Assembly: GCA_003344405.1 (NCBI GenBank)
Contig: NOWV01000028.1
Coordinates: forward strand, 1-64,000
From: Trichoplax sp. H2
Lineage: Eukaryota > Placozoa > Uniplacotomia > Trichoplacea
Direction of reading: 5' to 3'
DNA length: 64,000 nucleotides
Under the pieces are notes generated by a model. It saw nothing but the letters and a program-made list of their open reading frames with translations, had not been told where the DNA came from and did no database searches. Each line of letters starts with the position of its first letter. The first letter of the stretch is position 1. Below are positions 1 to 12,851 of this stretch, one piece after another. Position numbers and translations under genes: made by a program.

Positions 1-3000
1 GGTAGTCCAAGGAATTGACTTATTGATCGTGCTTTACGTTATCTTTTTGCACAACTGTTTTGTGACATTGAATATCAGTAACAAGGATTAATGAGAATAA
101 GATACCCACATGCCTTCAAACTTACTGTAGTTAAGATAAGATAATACTAATAATTTACTGAAAATTTTTGACAACCGTTATTTATCATGCAGTCAGCTAT
201 CTTGACCAAAATTGAATTAATGCTATAATTATTATATCCTGTTTTCTACTTTTCGCTAAAGATTTAAACAAAGATTACAAAGCAGAAAATTGTGAGGAAA
301 CATTTATTATTAATTACATTATGTTATGATGTTGCACGTATATATTAATATTTGCAATGAAAGTGGGAGATACATTAGACGTTTAGGCTTCAAAGCTTGA
401 CTTTGCTAAAATAGATAGTATTTACTGCCATTGGGTACCGCATCCTTTCTTATAAGATCCATACATATCTGCTGTAATAGTATCTTCTTTAAGTAGCGTA
501 AAGTATTTTAAGGTAGACGATGATAGAAGGTATAAAGGATTTTATTGAGATACAAGTTACAGGCTAACAATGATATGGTTGTTATAGATAACGTATTCGA
601 GATAGCAGGAACGTAGGAACTGACTAACGAGTTAACGTACAAGGGTATTTATAGGTTTTAGATGGGATTGAGATAATGTCTTTATATGTATAGCATGTCG
701 TCTATATGTGGTCATGATGTCGTACATTATGAATGTAATACAATACAGTACTTAAACGGTATATGATAAGTATTCGTATATTAGGATATTACTATACTAG
801 GCATCTTCTATATAAGATCATAGTGTTACATCTGCCAAATCCCATTTTTATCGTAGATCAGTTGTCCGCTATAAAAAGCTGCGATATATTCTACCAGATT
901 GTCATAATCCCGATTCCATTTGTCAGTCGTTTAGACAAACAAACAGTGTGTACTGGAAATTAAAAGGATTCCTGAAATTTTAATAATATTTATGATCTAA
1001 TAAAATAGTGCATTGTGGTAATAAATCCAATCCACCATTTTAAACGAGCAGCGCAGGGGTATTTATACTACTGTTAGATGACTGTGACTATGGGTTCATT
1101 TCGATAGGTCAGTATAAGATTCTTACAGTACTTTTTACCTCAAGATTTCTTCATGTAAAACGAATAGCTCTAAGGTAGTAATTTCTGCAGAGTACTGATT
1201 ATTAAAATAGTATTCGTTATATCGCTATGGGTATCCAATGGGCCTTTAAATTTTGATTTGATGTAATTCTCTGATGAAAATTGAATAAACATAGAATCTT
1301 TATAGAGTTTTCTACACAGCCATTATGACTGTTACATTTTCTTATAACGGTTGTTATCGACAGAGCAAGCTTTGCTTGCATATGCAAGTGATCCTTAGAC
1401 ACATTATAATGATTGGTATAGAATTGACCACTGTACTAAGGACATTGTACCGCACTGTAGATATCTTACAGTACCTGCTAATCTTAACTTGGTATGTTCA
1501 TCACCGTATCTTAGTTATCATAATGTGCATTGGACCATTAACTAATCTTAATATAGCATTTCATAGCATTTCATCCGTGAATGAATTATTGAAAAGTAGT
1601 ATTCTACAAGCATAGCTGTGAATATAGTAGTGCCTGGCTATTACTGGGATATATATAATGTTAAATGGTAATACTATCTGTTAATTATTAACAAATGGGT
1701 ACATTATCGTAAACCGTCAGCAAAGCGACGTGAGTTTGTACTAGTTTAATTTAAAATATTCTGTATAGTATAAAATAGTGGGTGGTAAATAAACGTAAAT
1801 AACTTGCGATATCAATTAATTAAATTACTTTTATAATGATTAGAAACTGTGATGGAGGGTTCGATATTTCGAAGGATTGAGATTTAGTTGTCATTTACAA
1901 TTAGTACACCAAAAGTTGTATAAAAGTTATACTTTATTTTAAGTAGTAAAGTACAGTGAGGTAGTTACAGTAGATCAGCGTGCAAGCTGTCATGAGTAAC
2001 GTGTGAAGATTAACCAGGAAACTAACGATTTCTGAGGTGGAAATCGGTGGCATTTATAGTTTTAAAGATAGAGCTCATGCCGAGAAGAAGATTGTAGAAT
2101 TTGATACAACACATACCATAACAGGCTACAACATAGCTGATGATTGTAGTAAACAGCGAGTACTGTAGTAACTAAATACAGTAGCCTATACATGAATGTG
2201 AAGTAAGCAGACTGTAGATATGTCTAAATATAAGAGCAATACAACACGTCTATATTTAAGAGTAGAATATACTGTAAGTATATTCTACAGTATACAGTAT
2301 TCTAAATACACTACAGAAACTATATAAACTAGACTCGCCTTTGCGATTTTTAAGTGTTTAATTTTCTTGTAGATGATTATCAAATGAGTTTAACTTGCTT
2401 GGTTATAAATAAATTTGAACAACCTTGACTTTTATAATGGTCTTGATATAAGCGTTAATACGAATGACACATATACAGTTTTGCAGTTGTACAATTATAG
2501 ACGGTAAAAGTATTAATAGAATTGTTTACGCTCTGACAGTTATAATTAACTTAATTATTAGCTTTAAATGCCATAGCTATACCATAAGTTTTTATATAAT
2601 AAATATAGTTTTACATGAGTATTTTCTGGTATGTCTGTTGCCAATCAGTAAAGCCGCTAATACAAAACTGATATCTTCGTCGAATCTTTAATGATATATG
2701 TACATAATAAATTTGTTAAACTGTGGATATGTAATTGTTAGCAAGCATTGCTACATGTTAATAATTTGAAAGACTTCTATCATACCTTTAAGTATTAGTC
2801 GGTACTACTCACAGAAGTAGATACGGTTGGTGTTTAATATTAATTAATGGCGTTATTTTTTATTTTAATGTGTATTAGATTTAGCTCAAGACAATTACAC
2901 ACTTACACTAATATATTTCATAGTTCACTTATTACTTTTTCACAACGATAGAAATTAATATCTGCATAATAACAGTTCAAACCAGTGCCATCTATGAATG

Positions 3001-4401
3001 CATTTATACCTGCAGGAAAAAGCTAACAATTGTAGAACTAGCTATTATGAAATAAGTAAAAAATACGAAATATTCTCATTTTTTTCTCTGTTCACTTAGA
3101 AGTTGGCCTATATCTGCTTAATCTACAGTCATAAGTTATCCAGTAAAAATGTTTAGAATAAAAGGATAAAATATATCAACTCCACAAACACCCAGGAAAT
3201 AGTGAGAGTATTATGTACTATATATTTCTGATTAGATGTCACTTCAATTGTAGAAACAACCTGTGTCTAACTTAGCGTTACCGATAGTTTAATGAATTTT
3301 ACAATCAGCTTGAAATAATAAATTGGAGTAATTCTTTGGCTTCTTCCAACATACGAAAGTGTCGCGTTTTGATGATAGAGGAAGCTGCGCATCAAGAATA
3401 AGTGAACATCGACGATCACCACTTGATCGTTTCCACTGAATCGGTCCGGACACTGTGGATCGCAATATACATGTGCGATTTACTACACCACCTACGGCAA
3501 TTAATGTAGATAAACGAATAGTGTGGGTTCCTAATTAGACACCGATTGCCTAAAGGATAGCAAATTATGTGATAGGCAATACTTAATAGGAATATCTTCA
3601 ACTTATAGATCATTTGTATCCGAGAACGAATATGGATCGATATGCCATTGACGAAAAAAATTAACTTGAAGTCGTAGGTATTATCAATTACTATTAAGTA
3701 CCTGAATCTTAATCTATTTCTGAGGAATTATAGCTATATTTGTCGATGTATTGGATAAATTACTGATTCTATACTCAATCTGATACGTTAATAAAAAGGT
3801 TTTATACATTTTCATCCGAGAGTAAGAAGATATTTAATCATATAAAAAAGCTTAGTTTTGAAATAAATTATATCATTTTCTTATTTACAATAATTAGTGA
3901 GCTAATGGCTCATAAATTATCTAAATTCGTCTCATAATTCCAAAATATAATTTTGCTCATGATAGCAGTAATAAAAGTAAGAACACTACGGAATGCATGT
4001 TATCGAATTTACAGCTTAGATAACACTAACCCATTATATCATAACGTATCTATTATTGAACTTAAAAAGTGGTGATAATATCGCAGTCCTATAATATTCT
4101 TTAATATCCGAGATAAAGATGTCATTAACTAACCATATGTTTTCAAATGTAAATACTCTAACCTATTGGCTACTTTTAAATTACATCATTCACTATCTTA
4201 GGTAAGCAGTACGGTAATAATATTGCACTGGATATCAAGCCGAAAATTTCATCATCTGTGTTTCAGTCACAATAATACACACAACTCATAATTCTCTACA
4301 TCTGATCTCACGTTTGCGATTAAGTTAGAAAATAATATTCGATAACTTTAACTCCTTCTTCGACATTAAATTGGTTACTATTATAATAGAGAAAATCGGT
4401 T
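1..4401. other. Gene-poor AT-rich stretch
   Basis: No convincing exon was found here on either strand. The open frames are short, low in complexity and lack domain signatures, signal peptides or phase-compatible splice partners. The only structured item is a dispersed repeat copy at 1663-1746. Regulatory sequence or untranslated exons of the PTTG1IP-like gene that starts at 4402 may lie near its right end, but nothing specific can be pointed to. Confidence 0.6.
1663..1746. repeat. Short dispersed repeat, copy A
   Basis: This segment begins with AAATGGTAATACTATCTGTT and ends with GCGACGTGAGTTTGTACTAG. Both ends and the middle (CATTATCGTAAACCGTC, GCAAAGCGACG) recur at 58399-58471, inside an intron of the selenocysteine lyase gene. 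The right end alone recurs at 21041-21060. Copy A carries about ten extra bases in its left half relative to copy B. The family looks like a short non-autonomous interspersed element; no clear terminal inverted repeat or target-site duplication was seen. Confidence 0.7.
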
Positions 4402-5169
4402 ATGCTAATGGCTGAGTCCAACTCAAAATTTAGTTCCTTTCTAATATTAATAATAGTGCTAGCTATCCAGTTTGTCTCTATCAACAGCCAAAGCAATATA
4501 ACGGTCACTTCTAATCCTCATCGTAGAAGGCAGAATCAAATCAGGAAAGTGAATCGCCCAAACTCCAACAACATCACAATTAATGTTCATTTGGTCAATC
4601 CACCGGCTACACAAGGACCAACTCGACCTAACAACCCATGTACAAGTAATATTGCTCGAAGTTCTTGCGATCAATGTATTCATCGTAGTAGCCAATGTTA
4701 TTGGTGCAATTATGATAATACATGTCGTAATTTGCCATCAGGCCAAAGCCAACCATTTCGGGGGGATTGTGGTAATGATGCCTGGCATACTGATCAATGC
4801 ATCATCACAGGAAATGTCTTACCTATCGTCATACCTGTAACAGCTGGTGTTATAGCGATAGCTGGAACCTCTTTACTTTGTTGTATGTGTTGTAGATATC
4901 GATCCAAGCGCCACGTTGATCGTCAACTGAGAGAAATTCGTCAAAAACAAGAATCAGAACGAAAAAAGAAGAAAGATAAAGATAAAACAGTCGAACGTGC
5001 ATTTAAACTGGAAGTAGTCAGACAGAAATACACAAGTAAAAATAGCAGCAATACTACAGCGTATTCATGGGGAAATACATCTAACAATCATTCAAAGCTT
5101 TTTTCCTTCAATCCATTTAAGTACAGACGTTTAGATGATGCAAATAGTAATACTATCACTGCCGTTTAA
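4402..5169 (+). CDS. PTTG1IP: PTTG1IP-like single-pass membrane protein with PSI domain
   Basis: One uninterrupted frame encodes 255 residues. Residues about 1-30 form a hydrophobic signal peptide. A low-complexity Asn/Arg-rich linker follows. Residues about 80-133 form a PSI (plexin-semaphorin-integrin) cysteine knot with the segments SSCDQCIHRSSQCYWC and NTCRNL. Residues about 138-162 are a transmembrane helix ending in LLCCMCC. The cytoplasmic part is basic and probably coiled coil (REIRQKQESERKKKKDKDK, then EVVRQKY). This order and the Cys-rich membrane exit match vertebrate PTTG1IP (PBF), a small glycoprotein that binds securin and moves between membrane and nucleus; that role is inferred here. 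A second Met two codons downstream could also start translation. An AATAAA lies at 5286-5291. The gene has no intron, unlike its neighbours. Confidence 0.85.
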   Translation: MLMAESNSKFSSFLILIIVLAIQFVSINSQSNITVTSNPHRRRQNQIRKVNRPNSNNITINVHLVNPPATQGPTRPNNPCTSNIARSSCDQCIHRSSQCYWCNYDNTCRNLPSGQSQPFRGDCGNDAWHTDQCIITGNVLPIVIPVTAGVIAIAGTSLLCCMCCRYRSKRHVDRQLREIRQKQESERKKKKDKDKTVERAFKLEVVRQKYTSKNSSNTTAYSWGNTSNNHSKLFSFNPFKYRRLDDANSNTITAV

Positions 5170-8140
5170 ATTAATAGGTAATACTATATCGCGACGTGGA
5201 CAATTATTTCAAAAATTTTAATTACGTACAAGATATGAGAGCATTCAATGCCTCAACCATTCAACTGTAGCTTGATCCAGATTTAAATAAAGCTCAGCAC
5301 CTAGATGTAGAATAAAGAGTTTATTTTTAAAAGATTTACAGAAGCAACCACCTCATTTCTTTTTCTAAACTTTTTAAGCAGCGATCTTATTTTAATTTTT
5401 ACGTTTAAATGCAGTTATAGTCATTTTCCTATTTGTGCCTAAAAGCAATTAATTACTTTGCATACTTGATTATATTTCATGAATTAATTCTGGATATTAC
5501 TGGTACTTTAATTAAAAGGCTGTAAAAGGACTAAAAATCTAATTGTTAATGTTATATCGTCTGGTAAACCATTGCATTACGCAATATTGGGTAGTAATGC
5601 TATGCTATACAGTTTATAAACATTCATATCAGTTATATACAGTGATTACTTCACAAATTGCTCCTTTTAAAATATAATATGTCACGATAAAACTAATTGC
5701 AACAAAATTAGCGAAAGAGCTAATTTTTTTGTCGAGTTACATTCGCATATTGTAAATATGAGGTGGCTAGCTAAGTGTGTAAACACCTGTAAGTAATTTC
5801 GTATTTCCGTTTATAATATAAGATTTCGTTACTCTATAGAAATCGCCAAGAAATTAATAGTACTTTGAATATAATGTGCCAATCTGCATTTTTCAATAAC
5901 TAAGCCATTTCTCTTCCTTCTATATAATTTGATCTAGAAGTTGCTATATTACCATGCTGCAATGCTTTCTAGTGATTGTCTGCTAAGGCTGTTGTGACCG
6001 CTACACGATAGCTTGCTGGGTATTTTAATTAATATGAATTATATATCACTATTTCATTATCAAATTGTAAAGCCTTTTTGCGTGCTATATAGTACAGCAT
6101 AATTTCAATATTTTAATCTTGCGTAAACTTACGAGGAGGAAGAGACAATATAAATTGAGAGCACTACTCAAATTGACGAACTCATACAAAAATGGTCCTT
6201 TTTTGCCTGGCTTAGACCAATTTTATAGTAGGGTACAGTATTAATACTCGAAATAGAAATTCTGTCAGAAAATAAAAGGAGTCTACTCTCGCTGAGGTAG
6301 TGTTCAAATTCGTAATAAGAGTTGATATTATTAAACTGAATTTCTTATCGAGTCAAGTATACTCTGGATTTCTTTCTATGATTCTTGATTGTATTCCTGT
6401 GTATAATCTTCGTATCCTGCGAAGATTTATGAATTTCTATTGAAATGAACGATTTATCGTTAAGCGCTGTAAGAATTGAAAATTTTCGATACGACTAATA
6501 CATTTACACTGTTATTAATAAAAATTGCAATGAAAATTAGTCAAGACCCTTGTTATCTCGATATTTAAGGAATACAGCATTAGCATTAATCACCATGATA
6601 CTTACAAAGTAGTTTATTAGTGGTATTTGGAGTTTTTTTAGCAAAATCTATTTGAAATTATATTTTCAGGGCTACTGTTAGCAATTAAAATTACGCTTAC
6701 AAGCTATTACATTATGCTATCTTTATTAATAGTGTAGAGTTTCTAAACATTATTTGCCATGTATGAGAATCAGAACACGTCATATTGTCAAATTCACAAA
6801 TTTCAATATTTAAGTACTAAATTATAAAAAGTTTGAACTGAATTAGCTACAATATACTGTAAATGTTTTGTAATAAAAGTATCAAATAATAATAAGTGCA
6901 TTAAACATGCAATTTCAACTAGCAAAATATATTATTACAGTAAATATAGATCGCCTTTAGAAATGCAACTGTAAAAAAACTCGTGAAATAATTCCATGAA
7001 GACGTACACCTCATGAAAAGTAACAGGCATGACATCATTTTAGATAGGTATCTATTTTTAGTTGTTGGAAAGTTCATAATGACATAAGGTTAGATGTATT
7101 ATGTGTTATTTGATGAACACTATAGTAAGTAATTGCTCTTAATTGAATCAGTTCTAAGTGATAATTGATTCAAGCTAAAGAAAGACGGTAGCAAGCAACA
7201 TTGAAATATCTTAAATTAATCAGACATATCGTAGTTATTGGACCTGCAACATTTTAAGTACATTTGCATTCCATATCGTCGTCTGTCACAGCTCAGTAGT
7301 TGGAATAAGAAAAGCGCAAGCTAACTTGAGACGCAAAGTCAAGTTTTGAACTAAAGTTGTTAACAAAAATTATCTTTATTTTAAGAGAAACTATAGTGAT
7401 ATAGAAAATGTCTATAGGTAAATATGTTGATATTGCTATCTCTTTCTCTTAATTTAGTGTTCATCAACCTAGTAAATATGTAAATAGATTTTCTTACGTT
7501 ATGCCACTTTTTTTAAGACTCTTACCGGTCAATTACATCAAGAATTAAATACAATTTATCATATCTATTGCAAGCTCGAAATAGAACTATTGTCACCTAC
7601 AATAGCAATCGTATTACTTTGAATTCAACTAGTAAAGCGTACTGTATGAATACAAAATCTACCCAATTCACTTTGAACGGAACTCTAGGCAGAAAAGCAA
7701 ACGTGAAATTATGGCATGCATTTTTCGTAATTAGATAGGGCGCACTGATTGTTGTTAGACGGCTTTTCATTATAGGATTTTGGTTTATTAAAGAAACAAT
7801 ACAATACGTTGAAATAAATAACCGATCGCTGTAAGTGTATTTATTTAAGTTCTTCCTTTCTTATTGCTTTGTGTTCTTTATGTTCTTTGCATTAAATATA
7901 ATTTAATCATAAAGAGAAGCTAGAGAAGATAATGTAATACTAAATAACATCTATTCTTTTAATTTTACAAGAAAGATAATAAAAATAGTCACATGATGAA
8001 TCGCATTCCAATCAGAATGATGAAACACATCCAATCTAATTGCATTAAGTCACTATGTCTTATATTGCTCCTAATTGCCTGAATCCTATCATTTACGAAT
8101 CATCAAACTAGCGTGGAAGACATACGGAACTGAACTTCAT
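5170..8140. other. Intergenic, no gene seen
   Basis: After the 3' end of the PTTG1IP-like gene, no open frame here shows a domain, a signal peptide or a usable splice pattern. The 5' untranslated part and promoter of the first CRD gene should lie near its right end. Confidence 0.55.
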
Positions 8141-10393
8141 ATGGCGGGACTTCGTGATATTATTCTGATTTTGGGAATATTTCTTCCCGCAATTTTAGCT
8201 AGCAATGAAGTCCATAATATTTTGGAAATCCTGAGAGTAAGAAGAATAAATATACTTGATCAATTTTATTTTTAAAATCTAATATTTTTCAGGTAGAATA
8301 ATCATTTACTTATAGATTACTACGATCTATCTGCTTAGTTTCAGTAGATATATTCAACACGTATTCCAATTTATTAAATCCAAACACTTGTCAAATTTTA
8401 GTGTTTAATTGTTTGGTGATCAAGTAATTAGCCACATAATTCGCTGGTTATCTGTATTTGCTCCTAAACATAACATAATGAGTTCATGTTCATTAACCAT
8501 CGTACCTCCTTTTCTAATTACGAAACTGATCGTGTTATCTCCTACCTAGTCGATGGATTAAGGTATCAATTTAGTACATGTTCGCTGATTTATATCAACT
8601 AAATTACAGTTAAACATGCGGTTAAATTAGAATGTAATAATCTTATTAGTTCAAATCAGTAGGAAGTGAATCTATTCGTACACAAAGCTAGCATGCCATT
8701 TGATAAAACTTACATTTTAAAGTTTGGAATTAAGACAGAATCTAGCTACAAAAATAGCATGTATTTTAATTGTTCCTTTTTAGACAAGTTCGTTTCATAA
8801 AACTAAGCTCTGATGGAGTAGTGATCCATGCAATTGAACTCAGTTCATCATAAATTATTATACATAATCCTGATAAAAAAATCTATCAAGTCTCACTGTT
8901 AGTTACCAACCTTTAATGCCGCATATACCTGTGTAATAGCTCAGGAAATATGCCCTAAGCCTGGAACATACTATTAATATCGCACCTTATAAATCCATTA
9001 TGAGAGCTAAGGAAATACTGATGTGAGAAAATTTCTGATAGCTGTCTTAACAACTATCGGATTTTCATACCGACATCGAAGATTTAACACTAATTTTGGA
9101 AACACTATACTAAAATTACTAATCAGAAGTAACAATATTAAAAAGTTACCTTAATGTTAACAAGTTCATTTCGTGATTATTAATATCTAGACTCATATTT
9201 ATTTAATTATCTGTTGCACAAATAATAATTAGTGCTAACATAGATACAATCATAAATGTTTTGATCTAATTTAACATTTTGTGTTTGCTAGTCTGAAAAT
9301 CGTGCGCATCGTCGTAGTAAAAGAGCCGCTATGGTGAATGCCTTTTCATTAGGTCCACTAAATTTCTGTGGTGATGTCCTGGCAAGTGCTAAGTCAATAT
9401 GCGGTATAAATTATAAAACCCCAGGAATGATAGCGAAATTTTCTAACCTATTAGCCAATGATGTACAAACATTCACTAATACTGCACTTAACCTGGCACC
9501 AGCATCACAAATAAAGACTTCATGTAGGGCAGACATTAAAAATTTCTATTGCCGATTATTTTTTCCTTCCTGTAACGCGGCTTCTGAGTTGATATCCTAC
9601 AATCTTCCAAACTGTACTACGTACGGATTATCTTGTCCTAAAAAAGTCTATGATCGAGCCCATGCTTTAAATCTTTGCAAAGTTGTTCCTAATGGTTCAT
9701 TCAGAACTGATGTATGTGTTAAGCCGTCGACTGAAGGTACTACGATATGTCCTAAACCACCCTCTAAGCTCTTAGTTCCTCAATGGTTAAAACATGAAGA
9801 TAGACTTAATGATCGTTCTGCTCAAGGCATTACCTCGGCACTTAAATTTTATAACGCCTCCACCAGTTGCACAAAAAGGATGCAACAATTTGTATGCGGA
9901 TCTCAACTATTTTGCTCACCAGACAAAACACAACTATTGACCACTGCTACTCAAAGGACATGCATGAACGCATTGAAATGGTAAGTTCTATCGCTCTATG
10001 AAATAGTTAATGAGATCAATACACTTCTCGTACTTTAAATAGATTATTTTAAATAGAGCATTTCTTAAAATTTAACAGTACCGTTAAATAAATGCCATGT
10101 AGTCTCCATGCCAACAACTAGCGTGCTGCTAATATTCAATTATGGAATTAACATGAGCAACTTACTCTAATGATGATGGTTTACTTTCTTTTGAAAATTT
10201 CATTAGTTTGCCTGTGAAAGCCAAATTAGCATTGGACAAATTCTTCGATTGCAGTCTTCTTCCACATGAAAATACATCAACTCCAATCCGTGTTCCTAAT
10301 GATGCTGCCTTAATATCAGGAACAAGTCAATTATGTTACAGCCTGTCTACTATCTGGGTCCTTGTAACATACCTCTTTCTCAGATTTCTGTAA
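8141..10393 (+). CDS. CRD family gene 1: secreted or GPI-anchored Frizzled-like CRD protein
   Basis: Exons 8141-8236, 9292-9980 and 10207-10393 (phases 0 and 2) encode 323 residues. Exon 1 gives the signal peptide (MAGLRDIILILGIFLPAILA). Exon 2 has a Frizzled-type CRD: FCGDV, then CGINYKTP (the C-x-x-x-Y-x-T-P turn of Fz CRDs), then CRADIKNFYCRLFFPSC and further spaced cysteines. A second block, CTKRMQQFVCGSQLFC with TTATQRTC, repeats the rear half of a CRD. The Cys codon before LPVKAKL is formed across the exon 2/3 junction (TG+T). Exon 3 ends in a hydrophobic tail (IWVLVTYLFLRFL) with no cytoplasmic residues, as in GPI-anchor signals. AATAAA lies at 10650-10655. CRDs of this class bind Wnt acyl chains, sterols or lipids; the ligand here is unknown. 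Closest to gene 2 (shared W-L-x-H-E-D-x-L-N-D). Confidence 0.88.
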
Positions 10394-12851
10394 TACTGTA
10401 CTATTTTTATATCATCTGTTAGCTAACTCATAATGCTAATGATTATAATATAGTACGGTAGCAGACAGATAATATTCTTAAACCTATGCACATCAATGTA
10501 ACTGTTGTTAGCAAATTTTCATAGACTTATAGTTGATAAATGCGTATGAAATGATAGAATTCTTTACTATATTTGTTTGTGCTTATCCTTAAAATTATTT
10601 TACTAAGTGAGAAGCACTACTGCTAGATTATTTCAGTAATCTGTAATTCAATAAAATATTTCAACTACGAGTATATAGCCCTCTACTATATGACAAGTAG
10701 TTGTTTAAAGTATCTAATACAAATTAAAGGTTTTTAGGCAATCACATTACGGTATAGCTAGATAACAAAATCAACAATCATTTACCCCAAGTGAGTCAAG
10801 TTTGCTATTTAGCAAATATAATAACTAAAACACTCTGCCGCATCTTACCTCAAATTATTTGGAAATAGTGTAAAATTACTAATAAGGTTATCAGACTTTA
10901 GCCGGAATCTTATAATGTATTATCAACACACAGTTGGACAGGCGGAGTTGACTAAGTGTTAAAGCACAGTATAACTTTGTTAATTTTTATTTGAGGGCAG
11001 AAAACTTGCCTACACTCCATTATTTTTATAAGATATACAGTAATTCATAATTCGAGCCATTGTGATAAAGTGATCTTCAACAATAAATCAAGAACTACAG
11101 TATGTTGTAAATTTCACGATATTACATAAGTTAGGTTCATCTCACCTCTACCAAGGACTATCTGACTATCTGAATTATTACAGCAAAATTCAGGGTTTAT
11201 ATATACAATTTGTTACAGAATTCTTTTTCAGCTACACAATCATACAGTAACTTGCCAATTAAGACGCAAAGACACTTGATACAATATTATACCCTAGCGT
11301 ACAACTTAAACTATTCTCGTACAATCTTGGATGGTAATCTAAGCTATATTGGGCGCTGCACTACAGCTGCACTGGTTTGAGAGGGCATCCAAAAAAATAT
11401 GATAAGAGCTACGATATCTAGTAAACCTTATTGACGAGCACAAGTTAGCCTTGTTATTGAAGAGGATCTGCAATCATTTCTTTCGTGATAATAGGTACTT
11501 GTACAATCAAACATCTAAAGTACAAGCGCGATTTATTTAGGGACTGAATTACAACTTCATTATAATGTCGATGTCATGGTCCTTAACTTTTCTACCCATC
11601 ATCTACTGTACATCTACGCTTTTTTACTGATGGCTAGTACCAAAACAAAACTTTACTCCGTCTTAAATTGCATATGATTACCGTTCAATCGATAATATCG
11701 TTGATAGATTGTTGTATATGTATATATATATAAATATATAAAGATTGACGTTCTCGTTCGAAAATCTAGAACGTGTTCAAGGCACTTTTTTACTCTCAAG
11801 TGCAGTATCTACAATATCTCTGTTGGCGCAGTGGTTAGAAGATACTTTAAAAATATCTAAGTTAAGGATACTAAGTATTACTGGAGTGAAAACCCTTCAA
11901 TTATAATTATCCTATCGTCAGTTCAAGAATAAGCTCGATTTCATTTCAGCTTTTTATGATTGCAGCCTAGGCTGTATTACAGCATAATAATAGCCAAGGG
12001 ATTTCGAAACATCAGCGCATGTTCAGTAGTGGAGCATTTAATAATAATTCATTGCTCCCTCTCAAGTTCTTGGTAAACTCATATCGATATTAGGACGACA
12101 AAGATACCCTTAACTTCCAAATGTAATGTATACGAACATAACCATATGGAGAATCGGTCATTTTGTAGGCTATCTCAGCTCATCCCTACCAGAATACTAC
12201 TGGATCATTTTTAGCAGTAATTAGCATAATATTATGGTAACATTTGAAGTAAATTCATGATCGTCACGTGAATTTGTTTGACATATGTCAAATATTGTAA
12301 AACAATTGTTCTCAGCATCATTTGAATATTAGTGCTATTGTGAAATAAAAGTCACGAGTAATGCACGATCATCTAGAGTGCTGGAAATATGTGATTGATG
12401 AAAAGCAAAGTGCTTACAGCATAAGAAGTATGCATAGTATGGTATATTACTATAGATATATCTGGCTAGCTATATTAGACTGGAGGTAAGGTTAAAAAAT
12501 GATATCATTCTACTTACAGTACTTAACCCTAATTATATTAATTCGATGCCAAATTTTTGTATTGATATAGTGGTACTGTACGCCGGTGAGATATTGTTAT
12601 GTTTTGAAGTATTTTACTTCGGATAGTAGGATTACATACGCATTATACCCTATAATAAGAATACAGTAACAAGGATACTGGTACTTGAGTTATTCATTAT
12701 AATAATTGTAATTATCAACGTGCCGATAGTATTAATTGGAGATACACGGTAGTACTGTAGCCATAACGTATTAATAACCGTGTATTAACGTAACGGTCAC
12801 CAGAAACCGACGATTTCGACTTGATTATTACCAAGATCAGAAGCATTCTCG
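10394..12851. other. Intergenic between CRD genes 1 and 2
   Basis: This stretch holds the presumed 3' UTR of CRD gene 1 (AATAAA at 10650), a short TA microsatellite near 11717-11741 and a tRNA-A-box-like fragment near 11823-11845. No further exon, and no CRD pseudogene fragment, was recognised. Confidence 0.55.
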
